The notes: a model not told the origin generated them from the sequence alone. A stretch of DNA of 64,000 bases from Isosphaera pallida ATCC 43644 (GCF_000186345.1 NC_014962.1:2294001-2358000), one strand, 5' to 3'; counted from the first letter of the stretch, positions 1-9,216 are shown. A program made the numbers and translations.

Positions 1-1461
1 TGCTCCATGTTCGATCAAATTGCGGTGCAATTCAAAGGCGCGGTCCAGATCGTGCCTCAAGTGGCCAACCCGCGCTCCGGCTAGATAGCCTCGCAGGTAG
101 TCCCGATAAGCCGGATGGGCGCAACGCTCGATCAACAACTCAGCCCGGCGCTCAGGAGCCACCCCCCTCAAATCGGCCAGACCATATTCGGTCACCACGA
201 TCTGCACCGAATGCTCGTTGTGGTCCACATGCGAACACATTGGCACAATCGCGGAGATGCGTCCCCCCTTGGCGACCGACGGGCACATGAAGAAGCTGAG
301 GAAGGCGTTGCGCTCGAAGTCACCCGACCCGCCGATGCCGTTCATGAGGTCGGTGCCGTGGACGTGGGTGGAGTTGACGTGGCCGTAGAGATCGACCTCG
401 AGCGCGGTGTTCATGGCGATGACCCCGAGTTGGCGGGCGACGGCAGGGTGGTTGGAGATTTCCTGGGGCCGCAGCACGATCCGCGGGGCGAAGAAATCGA
501 TTTCGTCGTAAATCGTCCTAAGCCCCGCCTTGCTCACCGCCAGCGCCGAGGCGCTGGCCCCCAGACAGCGTCCCCGACGCATCAGTTCGATCAATGCATC
601 CTGATAAACTTCAGTGTACATCAAAAAGGGAGGAAAGTCGGGGGATTCGCCCAGTTCACCCAAGACGGCGTTGGCGACATTGCCGACGCCGCTTTGGAGC
701 GGCAAGTCGGCGGGAAGCCGCCCTTGGGCCATTTGGTCGAGCAGGAAGGTGACCAAATGGCGGGCGATCTGGCGGCACACCTCGTCGGGGGGTGCTAAAT
801 CCACCGCCTCGTCCGGCTCGTTGGTTCGCACTACGCCGACGATCTTGGCGGGATCGACCTGAATGTAGGGCCGACCGATTTTGGTCAGGGGTTGCTCGAT
901 TGGGATAACCCCGCGATGGGGGGGCGGGGGGAGGGTCACGATGTCGGCCATCTCCCGCAACCGGGGGTGATGGGCCTGGTTGAGTTCGACCACCACCCGC
1001 GCGGCGAGGTCGCAGAAGGTGGGGCTCAGACCAATCGAGGTGGTGGGGTAAAGTTTGCCGTCGTGGGTCAATTCGGTTGCTTCGATCACGGCCCAGTCGA
1101 TCGCGCCATAGACCCCTTGCCCCAGCTGCTGAGCCACGTGGGACAGGTGCATATCGACGAATTCGACCTCACCGCGGTTGATTTGTTGGCGTAAGGTTTT
1201 GCTGGATTGATAGGGGGCGCGAAACGCGATCGCGTTGGCGCGGGCCAACGTCTCATCGACGCTGGCTCCGGTCGAGGCTCCGGCCAAGACCCGCAATCGA
1301 AAGGGGCGACCGGCTTGATGTTCGGCCTCAGCGCGGGCGGCAAGGGCGCGGGGGACCGCTTTGGCCGCCCCCGCGGCGGTGAACCCGCTGAAGGCCACGG
1401 TAGAGCCGTGAGGGATCATGGCCGCGGCTTCACCCGCGCTCAACTCGGTCCCAACCGACAT
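1..1461 (-). CDS. Acetyl-CoA hydrolase/CoA-transferase (class I), C-terminus cut by window edge
   Basis: The reading frame is open from the ATG at 1461 to the left edge (487 codons visible), so the protein is partial. An AAGGAG ribosome binding site lies 8 nt upstream. The protein resembles the acetyl-CoA hydrolase/succinyl-CoA:acetate CoA-transferase family: it has the glycine-rich GVGNVANAVL segment, followed by MYTEVYQDALIEL, whose Glu matches the family's catalytic glutamate that forms the CoA thioester, and later VTEYGLADLRG. Expected role: moving CoA between acetyl-, propionyl- or succinyl-CoA and a free acid in the cytoplasm. It is the last visible gene of the minus-strand run with epimerase and Na+-pumping decarboxylase genes, starting 78 nt after the beta subunit ends. 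That context suggests a propionyl/succinyl CoA-transferase, but acetate cannot be excluded. Family assignment is firm, substrate is inference. Confidence 0.9.
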   Translation of the reverse strand, partial: MSVGTELSAGEAAAMIPHGSTVAFSGFTAAGAAKAVPRALAARAEAEHQAGRPFRLRVLAGASTGASVDETLARANAIAFRAPYQSSKTLRQQINRGEVEFVDMHLSHVAQQLGQGVYGAIDWAVIEATELTHDGKLYPTTSIGLSPTFCDLAARVVVELNQAHHPRLREMADIVTLPPPPHRGVIPIEQPLTKIGRPYIQVDPAKIVGVVRTNEPDEAVDLAPPDEVCRQIARHLVTFLLDQMAQGRLPADLPLQSGVGNVANAVLGELGESPDFPPFLMYTEVYQDALIELMRRGRCLGASASALAVSKAGLRTIYDEIDFFAPRIVLRPQEISNHPAVARQLGVIAMNTALEVDLYGHVNSTHVHGTDLMNGIGGSGDFERNAFLSFFMCPSVAKGGRISAIVPMCSHVDHNEHSVQIVVTEYGLADLRGVAPERRAELLIERCAHPAYRDYLRGYLAGARVGHLRHDLDRAFELHRNLIEHGA

Positions 1462-1539
1462 GGCTCGATCTCCTTTGCGATGAGATGAGGTGAGATAGTC
1501 TCGACGCGCGGGGGAAACAAGCTAGGGGATCCCACTCAT

Positions 1540-3000
1540 TCAACCAAAGTAGGACAGCAAAACCCCGGCCGCGACCGCCGAACCGATCACCCCCGCGACA
1601 TTCGGTCCCATCGCGTGCATCAGGACAAAGTTCTGGGGATCCGATTCCTGAGCGACCTTGTGGGCCACCCGCGCGGCCATGGGCACCGCCGAGACCCCGG
1701 CCGCTCCAATCAAGGGATTAATTTTTGTCTGGCTGACCAGATTCATGAGTTTAGCGAACAGCACGCCACCTGCGGTAGAAAGGGCAAAGGCCACCATCCC
1801 TAGAACAAAGATCGAGATGGTCTGCCAGGTCAGGAACTCGCCAGCGCGGGTTTTGGCCCCCACGGTCAAGCCTAGCAGGATTGTCACGATGTCGATGAAA
1901 CTGGTCGAGGCGGTTTTGGCCAAGCGTTCGGTCACGAGGCTCTCACGCAACAGGTTGCCGAAAAAGAGCATCGACAGCAGCGGCAACGCTCCGTTGGCCA
2001 GGAAGGCGGTCAGCAAAAAGCCGACGATCGGGAAGGCGATCCGCGCGGTTTTGGAGACGGTCCCAGGTGGCTCCATGCGGATGCGTCGTTCCTCGGGCGT
2101 GGTCAGCAGCTTCATGATCGGCGGTTGGATGATCGGCACGAGTGCCATATAGCTGTAGCCGGCCAACGCCACTGCGCCCAGCAGGTTGGGGGCCAATTGG
2201 GTGCAGACGAAAATGGACGTGGGGCCATCGGCTCCGCCGATGATACCGATCGCGGCCGCTTCGCGGAGACTGAAGCCCAACAGCAACGCGCCGATCAAGG
2301 TGCCGAAGATGCCAATTTGGGCGGCGGCCCCCAGCAGGATGAGGCGGGGGTTGGCCAACAGGGGGCCGAAGTCGGTTAAGGCTCCGATCCCCAGGAAAAT
2401 CAGAGGGGGGAACATCCCCCAGGCAACCCCACGATAGAAGAACCAGTAAACCCCAGCATTCCAGGGGTCCATCTCCTTGGGAGTGACGACGGCCGGGTAA
2501 CGTCCTTCAGGCGAGGGCTCGACCGCCAGGATGCGCCGTCCCTGGCGAACTTCAAGGACGCCGGGACGCTCGACGGGTCCGGAGTAGGCGATCAGGCTCT
2601 TGGCGTGAACCATGACCGCGCGGCCCTGATCGACGAGATCCTTGGCCAAGTAGCGACGCGCGGGGGGATCGTTCGAGTCTTGGGGCGGAAAGAAGCGGGT
2701 CCAGGGCGGAACCTCCACCCCCTCGATCGTCACGGGTTGGTCGGTGGTGTAATACACTAATTCTTCTTCGCTCACCGGTCCGTCGGTGACGCCGATGCTC
2801 AGGTTGCTGACGTTGTAGGGCACGTTGCCCACCAGGATGCCGAACCCGATCGGCACCAGGAGCAACGGTTCGAAGCCTTTACGGATCGCCAGATAAAGGA
2901 ACAGCAGACCCACGCCGATCATGACGAGGTTGCCCCAGTAAGCCTGGGCGAAGCCGGAGGTCTCCCAAAAACGGACAAGCAATTCCCACATGGCGGCCAT
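1540..3000 (-). CDS. Na+-transporting decarboxylase beta subunit (OadB/MmdB/GcdB family)
   Basis: Integral membrane subunit that couples decarboxylation of carboxybiotin to Na+ export. Family hallmarks are clear: EPLLLVPIGFGILVGN near residue 45-60, FFYRGVAWGMFPPLIFLGIGALTDFGPLL near 190-215, and the signature IIGGADGPTSIFV with the conserved Asp in the ion path. About ten hydrophobic segments follow. At 486 aa it is longer than the usual 370-430 aa because of a hydrophilic insertion of about 100 residues (roughly 65-180) between the first helix and the GVAWG segment, probably outside the membrane. The ATG at 3000 has GAGG 5 nt upstream; an ATG three codons later is an alternative. The biotin carrier gene lies 61 nt upstream and the CoA-transferase downstream. 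Substrate (methylmalonyl-CoA) is inferred from the neighbours. Confidence 0.93.
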   Translation of the reverse strand: MAAMWELLVRFWETSGFAQAYWGNLVMIGVGLLFLYLAIRKGFEPLLLVPIGFGILVGNVPYNVSNLSIGVTDGPVSEEELVYYTTDQPVTIEGVEVPPWTRFFPPQDSNDPPARRYLAKDLVDQGRAVMVHAKSLIAYSGPVERPGVLEVRQGRRILAVEPSPEGRYPAVVTPKEMDPWNAGVYWFFYRGVAWGMFPPLIFLGIGALTDFGPLLANPRLILLGAAAQIGIFGTLIGALLLGFSLREAAAIGIIGGADGPTSIFVCTQLAPNLLGAVALAGYSYMALVPIIQPPIMKLLTTPEERRIRMEPPGTVSKTARIAFPIVGFLLTAFLANGALPLLSMLFFGNLLRESLVTERLAKTASTSFIDIVTILLGLTVGAKTRAGEFLTWQTISIFVLGMVAFALSTAGGVLFAKLMNLVSQTKINPLIGAAGVSAVPMAARVAHKVAQESDPQNFVLMHAMGPNVAGVIGSAVAAGVLLSYFG

Positions 3001-3061
3001 CGAACCTCAAAAGTCAAGTGGCGGTGCCAAGCCGATCCGGCGCTGCGAGCGATGGCGGGTC

Positions 3062-3454
3062 TTATTCGAACTCGACGAGTTCTTGACCCTGTTTGACCGA
3101 GTCCCGCTCCGAGACGTAGATCCGCTTGATCCGACCGGCCCGAGGCGCAGCCACGGCGGTCTCCATCTTCATCGACTCCATCGTCATCATCGGCTGGTTG
3201 AGTGCCACGCTGTCCCCCTCGCGCACCTTCACCTCCAAAATCACGCCCGGAATCGGTGCGCGGAAGATCCGATCGCCGCTCATCGCACCCACCGAGTCGG
3301 GCAAGGCGACCCGTTCGGGCGGAGCGGGCGGAGGCAGTGGCGTCGGAGCCACCGCCGTTGCAAGCGGCGAGGCCGTCTCGACTCGGGAGGACTCCTCTAA
3401 CACCTCCACTTCCACCACGTAGACAACACCTTCCACCGTAATTTTGAGCTTCAT
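3062..3454 (-). CDS. Biotin carboxyl carrier subunit (biotin/lipoyl attachment domain)
   Basis: Protein of 130 aa with a short N-terminal segment (MKLKITVEGVVYVVEVEV), a Pro/Ala-rich flexible linker (about residues 30-55) and a C-terminal biotinyl domain. The attachment motif reads MESMKMETAV; the central Lys is the biotinylation site, with Ser in place of the commoner Ala (ESMKM rather than EAMKM). This matches the gamma/delta carrier subunits (MmdC/GcdC type) of Na+-pumping decarboxylases, which move CO2 from the carboxyltransferase to the membrane pump. The longest frame begins 15 nt earlier at TTG; the ATG at 3454 gives the normal start of the family. It lies between the OadG-like and beta-subunit genes. 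Confidence 0.92.
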   Translation of the reverse strand: MKLKITVEGVVYVVEVEVLEESSRVETASPLATAVAPTPLPPPAPPERVALPDSVGAMSGDRIFRAPIPGVILEVKVREGDSVALNQPMMTMESMKMETAVAAPRAGRIKRIYVSERDSVKQGQELVEFE

Positions 3455-3522
3455 GGCTTGGCAACTCAAGATGTGATTAAAAAATCAAGACGTTCACTTG
3501 AACTTATTGGAATCAGCACGGT

Positions 3523-4011
3523 TCAACTGGTGGTCCGCCGTGACAAAGCATGCGACGATTGATGCAGCAGCCGGCCCTGATCGCGCCAAGCGCTGAAGGC
3601 CGCGGGATCGCCGAAGTGACGCACTGAGACAACCCGAACCGGTCGGCGGATCGCCACGAACGCCGCGGCGCTGAGCACCGCGAGCGTCCGCGGGTTCCCA
3701 TCGAAAGGGGAGGAGGGGTCGGACTCGGACTTCGACTTCGACGCGGCCAAAGCCGAGGGCGAGGGCGAAGGCGACGACGCTCCAGCCGAACGATGGGAGG
3801 ATTCTCCTGATGATTCGGGTCGTTCTTGAAACGCCGCGCTGATTCGGTTGATCGTCAGACCCACCAACGCCAGCGCCACAAACACCACCAACACCCCCAC
3901 CACCATCAAGGCGATCCCCTCGTCGAGACCGGCGATTCCCCGATCGGCCGCGTTGGCCCACACCAGGACCGGTCCCCTCCACGAAATGCACACGCTTGTC
4001 GAATGATTCAT
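3523..4011 (-). CDS. OadG-like small membrane subunit of decarboxylase
   Basis: Protein of 162 aa with one strong transmembrane helix (about residues 33-55, EGIALMVVGVLVVFVALALV) followed by a charged, Ser/Pro-rich cytoplasmic region. The helix with its preceding GLDEGI and following GLTINRI is the pattern of the oxaloacetate decarboxylase gamma / methylmalonyl-CoA decarboxylase delta family, which holds the soluble carboxyltransferase on the membrane pump. The start codon overlaps the stop of the upstream carboxyltransferase gene in an ATGA arrangement, so translation is probably coupled. The C-terminal half is low complexity and I recognise nothing in it. Confidence 0.82.
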   Translation of the reverse strand: MNHSTSVCISWRGPVLVWANAADRGIAGLDEGIALMVVGVLVVFVALALVGLTINRISAAFQERPESSGESSHRSAGASSPSPSPSALAASKSKSESDPSSPFDGNPRTLAVLSAAAFVAIRRPVRVVSVRHFGDPAAFSAWRDQGRLLHQSSHALSRRTTS

Positions 4012-5588
4012 AGAGGAATTAACCCATGTTTCTTTTCAGGACGATGATCCCGTTTGTTGCGCAGCGCCTCGAGTGAGACCGCCAGATAGCGTCGGGTTTG
4101 CGCTGGGTCGATGATGTCGTCCACCAGGCGTCGCGAGGCGGCCACGAACGGCGAGGAGAAGTTGGCGCGATAGGTTTCGATCAGTTCAGCGCGTTTGGCC
4201 TCGGGGTCGTCGGCCGACTCGATTTCGCGGCGGAAGACGACGTTGACGGCTCCCTCGGCCCCCATGACGGCGATCTCAGCGGTGGGCCAGGCGGCGACCC
4301 GGTCGGCCCCGAGTTCCTTAGCGCACATGGCCAGATAGGCTCCGCCGTAGGCTTTGCGTAGAATAACGCTGACCTTGGGGACGGTGGCGGCCGAGTAGGC
4401 GAAGAGCATCTTGGCCCCGTGACGGATGATACCGCCGTATTCCTGACGGATGCCGGGCAGGAAGCCGGGCACGTCCACTAGGTTGACCACCGGGATGTTG
4501 AAGGCGTTGCAGAATCGCACGAATCGGGCCGCCTTGTCGGAACTGTCGATGTCCAGCACCCCGCCCATGACAGCCGGTTGGTTGGCGATGATGCCCACCG
4601 GACGGCCCACGATCCGCGCGAAGCCGACGATGACGTTGGCCGCATAGTTTTCATGCACCTCCAGGAAGGTGCCAAAATCGACCAAACGCTTGATGATCGC
4701 CCGCATGTCGTAAGCCTGACGGGGGTTGACTGGCACCAGGTCGGCCAGGGTTGGATCGGGTTCGACTCGGCCGTCGTGGGGTCGAAGCGGCGGGTCTTCG
4801 GCGTTGTTGGAGGGCAGGTAGCTCAACAGGTCGCGGGCGATCGCCACGGCATGATGGTCGTCCTCCGCCACGAAGTGGGTCACGCCCGAATAATTCATCT
4901 GTGTGACTGCTCCTCCGAGCTCCTCGGCGGTGACCACCTCGCCGGTGGTCGCCTTGATGACCTGGGGACCGGTGAGGAACATCTGGGCTTTACGGGTTTG
5001 GATGGTGAAATCGGTCAGCGCCGGACTGTAGGCCGCTCCACCAGCGCAGGGGCCGCAGATCAAGGCGATTTGAGGAACCACCCCCGAGAGCAGCACATTG
5101 TGATAAAAGATGCGGCCGTAACCGGCCAGCGAGTCGATCCCCTCCTGCACCCGCGCACCGCCGGAATCGTTGAAGAAGATGAAGGGAGAGCCGGTTTTGA
5201 GCGAGTCCTTCATCACCTCCACGATTTTATCGCAATGCACCTCGCCAGCTGAACCGCCGGCCACGGTAAAGTCCTGTGAGGCGACGTGCACCAGACGTTG
5301 GGCCACCGCGCCGTAGCCGGTCACCACCCCGTCGGCGGGCAACTCCTTATCGGCCATGCCGAACAAAGTACAACGATGACGGGCGAACAAGAACATTTCC
5401 TGAAAGCTGTCGGGGTCCAGCAACGCCTCGATGCGTTCCCGAGCCGTCAGCTTGCCCTCGCTGCGATGTTTGTCCAAGCGGGAGGCTCCTCCTCCCTCCA
5501 TCACTTGGCGGCGTCGTCGATTCAACTCGGCGACCCGCTCGGCCATTCCTTGAGGAACAATCGGGTCACGGGCGGGGTCAGCAGACAT
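4008..5588 (-). CDS. Acyl-CoA carboxyltransferase/decarboxylase alpha subunit (MmdA/PccB-like)
   Basis: Protein of 526 aa in the biotin-dependent carboxyltransferase family (methylmalonyl-CoA decarboxylase alpha, propionyl-CoA carboxylase beta). Seen: N-terminal HRSEGKLTARERIEALLDPDSF, the oxyanion/acyl-CoA region GGSAGEVHCDKI then FFNDSGGARVQEGI, GPCAGGAAYSPALTDF, and the C-terminal half with VNLVDVPGFLPGIRQEYGGI and AYGGAYLAMCAKELGAD. The longest frame begins at a GTG (5645), but the ATG at 5588 gives the standard family N-terminus. Its stop overlaps the OadG-like start by 4 nt. Surrounding Na+-pump subunits and the epimerase favour methylmalonyl-CoA decarboxylase; no biotin carboxylase (PccA/AccC) gene lies in this run, which also argues for a decarboxylase, though one could be encoded elsewhere. 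Confidence 0.92.
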   Translation of the reverse strand: MSADPARDPIVPQGMAERVAELNRRRRQVMEGGGASRLDKHRSEGKLTARERIEALLDPDSFQEMFLFARHRCTLFGMADKELPADGVVTGYGAVAQRLVHVASQDFTVAGGSAGEVHCDKIVEVMKDSLKTGSPFIFFNDSGGARVQEGIDSLAGYGRIFYHNVLLSGVVPQIALICGPCAGGAAYSPALTDFTIQTRKAQMFLTGPQVIKATTGEVVTAEELGGAVTQMNYSGVTHFVAEDDHHAVAIARDLLSYLPSNNAEDPPLRPHDGRVEPDPTLADLVPVNPRQAYDMRAIIKRLVDFGTFLEVHENYAANVIVGFARIVGRPVGIIANQPAVMGGVLDIDSSDKAARFVRFCNAFNIPVVNLVDVPGFLPGIRQEYGGIIRHGAKMLFAYSAATVPKVSVILRKAYGGAYLAMCAKELGADRVAAWPTAEIAVMGAEGAVNVVFRREIESADDPEAKRAELIETYRANFSSPFVAASRRLVDDIIDPAQTRRYLAVSLEALRNKRDHRPEKKHGLIPL

Positions 5589-5702
5589 GGCGACACTCTC
5601 GACTCGCTCGACGCGGGGTTGAGGACCAGGCGAATCCGGCTCCACAACGCTAAGTCATGGAACCTGGTCATGGACCAACCATGACGGCGGCTTTGGGGTC
5701 AT

Positions 5703-6131
5703 TTACGCCGAAGCCGCGTGCGACCCAGCCGGCTGACATAGTTCGGTCAACACTCCCAAGCCCGCTTTGGGATGCAAAAACGCAATCGCCATCCCACGCG
5801 AACCGGCGCGGGGCGTCTGGTCCAGCAGCGCCACTCCCGCCTCCCGAAGTTCGGCGAGCTTCGCCTTCAAGTCAGTCACGGTGTAGGCCACGTGATGCAA
5901 TCCCTCGCCCTTCTTCTCCAAAAACTTGGAGATCGGCGAATCTTCGGCAGTCGGCTCCAACAACTCAATGTGGACCCCGCCCACCTTCAAAAACGCCACC
6001 CTCACCTTCTGGTCGGGCACCTCTTCAATCGACTCGAAGACCGCGCCCAGACACGTCTCATAAAATTGTCGATGTGCGTCAATAGAACGAACCGCGATGC
6101 CCAGATGGTTGACATCCTGAACAGGTTGCAT
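5703..6131 (-). CDS. mce: Methylmalonyl-CoA epimerase
   Basis: Protein of 142 aa from the ATG at 6131; a longer frame reaches an ATG at 6185, but family members begin just before the first strand as here (VNHLGIAVRSIDAHRQFYE). It is a vicinal-oxygen-chelate fold protein with the two-module pattern of methylmalonyl-CoA epimerase: metal ligands are expected at His in NHLGIAV, His in GLHHVAY and Glu in the IELLEP and TEL segments. It interconverts (S)- and (R)-methylmalonyl-CoA between the mutase and the decarboxylase/carboxylase. It is the first gene of the minus-strand run, 114 nt before the carboxyltransferase gene. A different VOC substrate is possible, but context and sequence agree. Confidence 0.9.
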   Translation of the reverse strand: MQPVQDVNHLGIAVRSIDAHRQFYETCLGAVFESIEEVPDQKVRVAFLKVGGVHIELLEPTAEDSPISKFLEKKGEGLHHVAYTVTDLKAKLAELREAGVALLDQTPRAGSRGMAIAFLHPKAGLGVLTELCQPAGSHAASA

Positions 6132-6584
6132 TATGTCCACCAGGTCACAAAGACTCGAACGAACGCGAAACCTCAGCCATCCCATCGAGTTGGGTCAACC
6201 CGATCGGTCGGTTCCGGCTCAAGCCAAGGGGAGAGGTCATTTCTAGTCTCCGACCCGTCCGCTTTGCTGTCAAGGGACTGCCCTGAAAATGCCCTCTCCT
6301 CCAGCCCATCGCCATCATTCATCGAAGTTTCATAATCTCAACGCTGGCGATCGGCATTTCGGACGGCTAGGATGAGATTGACTCGACGGCGACGTGGACC
6401 ACAGCGCGGGACGCATCCAACCGTCGCCGTGTTGGAAGGCGTGGGGTTCCCGGTGGTTATGACCGGAAGGCCGCTGTCGCCGGCTGGAATGGTCTTCTTT
6501 GAGCGGGGCGCGGGAATCCGTCGCCCGCGCTGGCACGGATGGGATCAGGTGATCGAGTTAAGTTGGCATTCACGGAGCTTTTCA
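6132..6584. other. Intergenic region between divergent genes
   Basis: About 450 bases between the epimerase (minus) and the phosphoesterase fusion (plus). Promoters for both should be here. I see no RNA gene or convincing small gene. The plus-strand frame that crosses it is only an upstream extension of the next gene. Confidence 0.5.
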
Positions 6585-9113
6585 ATGCAGAAACATTTGG
6601 ACGTTCGAGCGCTCACGCCCCCTCAGCGCGGCCGGACTTGGTTGGCCATGTGTTGGTCGGGGGCGTTGGGGATCGTAGCGGTGACTTCTACGGCGTTGGC
6701 GTGGGGACAACCTCCCGCCCCAGGGCAAGCGGTTGACGCGCCGGCTCCCTTGCGTCAAGTCAATCCCGAGCCAATCTGGCCGGGCATGAACAATTCAGGA
6801 AGCGTCACGCTCCCCAACGGCTGGTCGCTCAAGCCCGCAGGTGTTCAGATCGTGCTCGGGGACTTCCCAGTGATGATCGCCCCCCACCCGACCGCCAATC
6901 TTCTGGCGGTGCAACACGCCGGTTATGGTGAGCATGAAATCATGCTTATTGACACCAAAACCAACCGCAAAGTTTCGGGGGCAGTGATCTCCACCAGCTT
7001 CGCGGGGATTGTCTGGAGCGGCGATGGACGGCACCTGTTTGTCTCAGGTGGGTTCGACGACGTGGTTCACCGCTTCGACTTCGACGGCCGCGACGCCTTG
7101 ACCAATCGAACGACCCTGACTTACCCCGACCGAACGCGGCGGGTGCCCGGTGGCATGGCGATCACCTCCCAAGGCGAGACATTGGCCGTCGCCAATGTAT
7201 TCGGCCACTCGGTCGCGCTGTTCAACCTCAACGACGAAGGCGGAACCATCCGCGCTGAGATTCCCCTAGGCGAAGAAACCTATCCTTACACAACTCTATT
7301 TGACGAGCCACGAGGACGATTATACGTGAGTCTTTGGGGCGGGGCCAAGGTGGTCGCCATCGACCTCAACACCGCCAAAGTGGTCGGCGAGTTCACCACG
7401 CAGGAGCATCCTAATGAGATGCTCATGTCGCAAGACGGTCAACTTCTCTACGTTGCCAACGCCAACCGCAACACGGTAAGCGTGGTGGAGTTGGGTTCGG
7501 GACGGACGATCGAGACCATCTCGACGGCGATTGCGCCCAACACCCCCCCTGGCTGCAACCCAGGCTCGTTAGCGCTGGACGCCACCGGCTCGGTGCTTTA
7601 CGTGGCCAACGCCAACACCAACGACCTGGCGGTCATCAACGTCGAGACGCCGGGGCGATCCCGCCCGTTGGGCTTCGTGCCGACCGGCTGGTATCCCACC
7701 GCGGTTCGCCTGTCCAACGATGGCCAGACCCTCTACGTGACCAACGGCAAGGGCGGCTCCTCTCGCGCCAATCGCAACGGCCCCAACCCGTTGGTGCCGG
7801 GCCGCGACCCGACCCGCGAGTACATCGGCAAGCTCTTTCCGGGAACCTTGTCGATTCTGCCCACGCCGACTCCCCAGACCTTGCCCGAACTGACCAAAAC
7901 CGCGCTGGCGAATTGTCCGCTGCGGACCCCTCGGGTTGAGCGGGTTCCGGGTGGGCCGATCCCTCTCAAGGTGGGCGATCCCTCTCCCATCAAGTATTGC
8001 GTGTACATCATCAAGGAAAACCGCACCTACGATCAGGTCTTCGGCGACATCCCCGAAGGCAACGGCGATCCAGATTTGTGTCTGTTTCCCGAGGAAATCA
8101 CGCCCAATCATCATGCCCTGGCGCGGGAGTTCGTCCTGCTGGACAATTTCTACGTGGAGTCCGAAGTCTCCGCTGACGGCCATGAATGGACGATGGGGGC
8201 TTACGCGACCGACTTCGTCGAGCGGATTTGGCCGCTGGGCTACCGGGGCGACCGCCGGGTTCCCTACCCGGCCGAGGGGGCCTTTGAGATCGCCTTCCCT
8301 GCCGGCGGTTACCTTTGGGACAAAGCAGCGGAAAAGGGGGTCACCTATCGGAGCTACGGCGAGTTTGTCACCCTCGATGGCGAACCCAAGGTCAAATCGC
8401 TCATCGGCCACTTCGACCCCAAGTTCCCCACCTACAATCTGAACATCACTGATGTCCGTCGCGCGAATCGCTTTCTTGAGGAGTTGAAGGAGTTTGAAGC
8501 CGAGGGCAACGACCTACCCAGGCTCATCACCATGCGTCTGCCCAACGATCACACCGCGGGGACTCGTCCCGGCGCGCCGACGGTGCAGGCAATGGTGGCC
8601 GACAATGACCTGGCGTTGGGCATGGTGGTCGAGGGTCTTTCGCGGAGCCGTTTTTGGAAGGAACTGGCGATCTTCGTGGTCGAGGACGACGCCCAGAACG
8701 GCTCGGATCACGTGGATGCCCACCGCACCGTCGCCCTGGTGATTGGCCCTTACGTCAAACGCAGGGTGGTCGATTCGACGATGTATTCGACCTCCTCAAT
8801 GCTCCGAACCATAGAGTTGATCCTGGGTCTGGACCCGATGAGTCAGTTCGACGCGGCGGCCACTCCCATGGATCGCTCGTTCACCGCCGAACCGGACTTC
8901 ACCCCCTACACCTTGAGACCGGCGCGGGTTGATCTGGACGCCCGCAACACCGAAACGGCCTGGGGCGCGGCCACTTCCCTGAAGCTCAATCTCGACGAGG
9001 AGGACCAAGCCGACGATCTGCTGTTCAACGAGATCATCTGGAAAGCGGTCAAGGGTGCCGATTCGCCGATGCCACCCCCGGTGCGGGCGGCCTTCGTGTT
9101 GCCTCGGGAATAA
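6585..9113 (+). CDS. Secreted beta-propeller / phosphoesterase fusion protein
   Basis: Protein of 842 aa. The ATG at 6585 has GGAG 8 nt upstream and begins a Sec signal peptide (hydrophobic stretch about residues 18-38, ending near ALAWGQ), so the 71-codon upstream extension is rejected. Residues about 60-440 carry YVTN-type propeller repeats, for example LYVANANRNTVSVVEL and LYVTNGKGG. Residues about 470-800 are a phosphoesterase of the acid phosphatase/phospholipase C-like alkaline phosphatase superfamily, with IIKENRTYDQVFGD at the start, SEVSADGHEWTMGAYATDF, and VVEDDAQNGSDHVDAHRT near the end, which supplies the metal-binding Asp/His set. Probably periplasmic. The substrate cannot be told; the propeller may bind a partner or substrate. 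It faces the TolC-like gene across a terminator. Confidence 0.87.
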   Translation: MQKHLDVRALTPPQRGRTWLAMCWSGALGIVAVTSTALAWGQPPAPGQAVDAPAPLRQVNPEPIWPGMNNSGSVTLPNGWSLKPAGVQIVLGDFPVMIAPHPTANLLAVQHAGYGEHEIMLIDTKTNRKVSGAVISTSFAGIVWSGDGRHLFVSGGFDDVVHRFDFDGRDALTNRTTLTYPDRTRRVPGGMAITSQGETLAVANVFGHSVALFNLNDEGGTIRAEIPLGEETYPYTTLFDEPRGRLYVSLWGGAKVVAIDLNTAKVVGEFTTQEHPNEMLMSQDGQLLYVANANRNTVSVVELGSGRTIETISTAIAPNTPPGCNPGSLALDATGSVLYVANANTNDLAVINVETPGRSRPLGFVPTGWYPTAVRLSNDGQTLYVTNGKGGSSRANRNGPNPLVPGRDPTREYIGKLFPGTLSILPTPTPQTLPELTKTALANCPLRTPRVERVPGGPIPLKVGDPSPIKYCVYIIKENRTYDQVFGDIPEGNGDPDLCLFPEEITPNHHALAREFVLLDNFYVESEVSADGHEWTMGAYATDFVERIWPLGYRGDRRVPYPAEGAFEIAFPAGGYLWDKAAEKGVTYRSYGEFVTLDGEPKVKSLIGHFDPKFPTYNLNITDVRRANRFLEELKEFEAEGNDLPRLITMRLPNDHTAGTRPGAPTVQAMVADNDLALGMVVEGLSRSRFWKELAIFVVEDDAQNGSDHVDAHRTVALVIGPYVKRRVVDSTMYSTSSMLRTIELILGLDPMSQFDAAATPMDRSFTAEPDFTPYTLRPARVDLDARNTETAWGAATSLKLNLDEEDQADDLLFNEIIWKAVKGADSPMPPPVRAAFVLPRE

Positions 9114-9166
9114 CCCCTCTTCGGGAGAGTCTGGACCGTTCTCTCGACCTGGCCCGACAACCGCCT

Positions 9167-9216
9167 GACCCCCGCGGCCCCGCTTGCGGACAAGCGGGGG
9201 TCGCGGGGGTCGTTTT
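9167..9216 (+). terminator. Intrinsic terminator between convergent genes
   Basis: Strong GC hairpin (GACCCCCGCG at 9167-9176 pairing with CGCGGGGGTC at 9202-9211, with an inner CCCCGCTT/AAGCGGGG stem) followed by GTTTTG. It lies between the phosphoesterase fusion (plus) and the TolC-like gene (minus) and could serve the plus gene. Confidence 0.8.
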
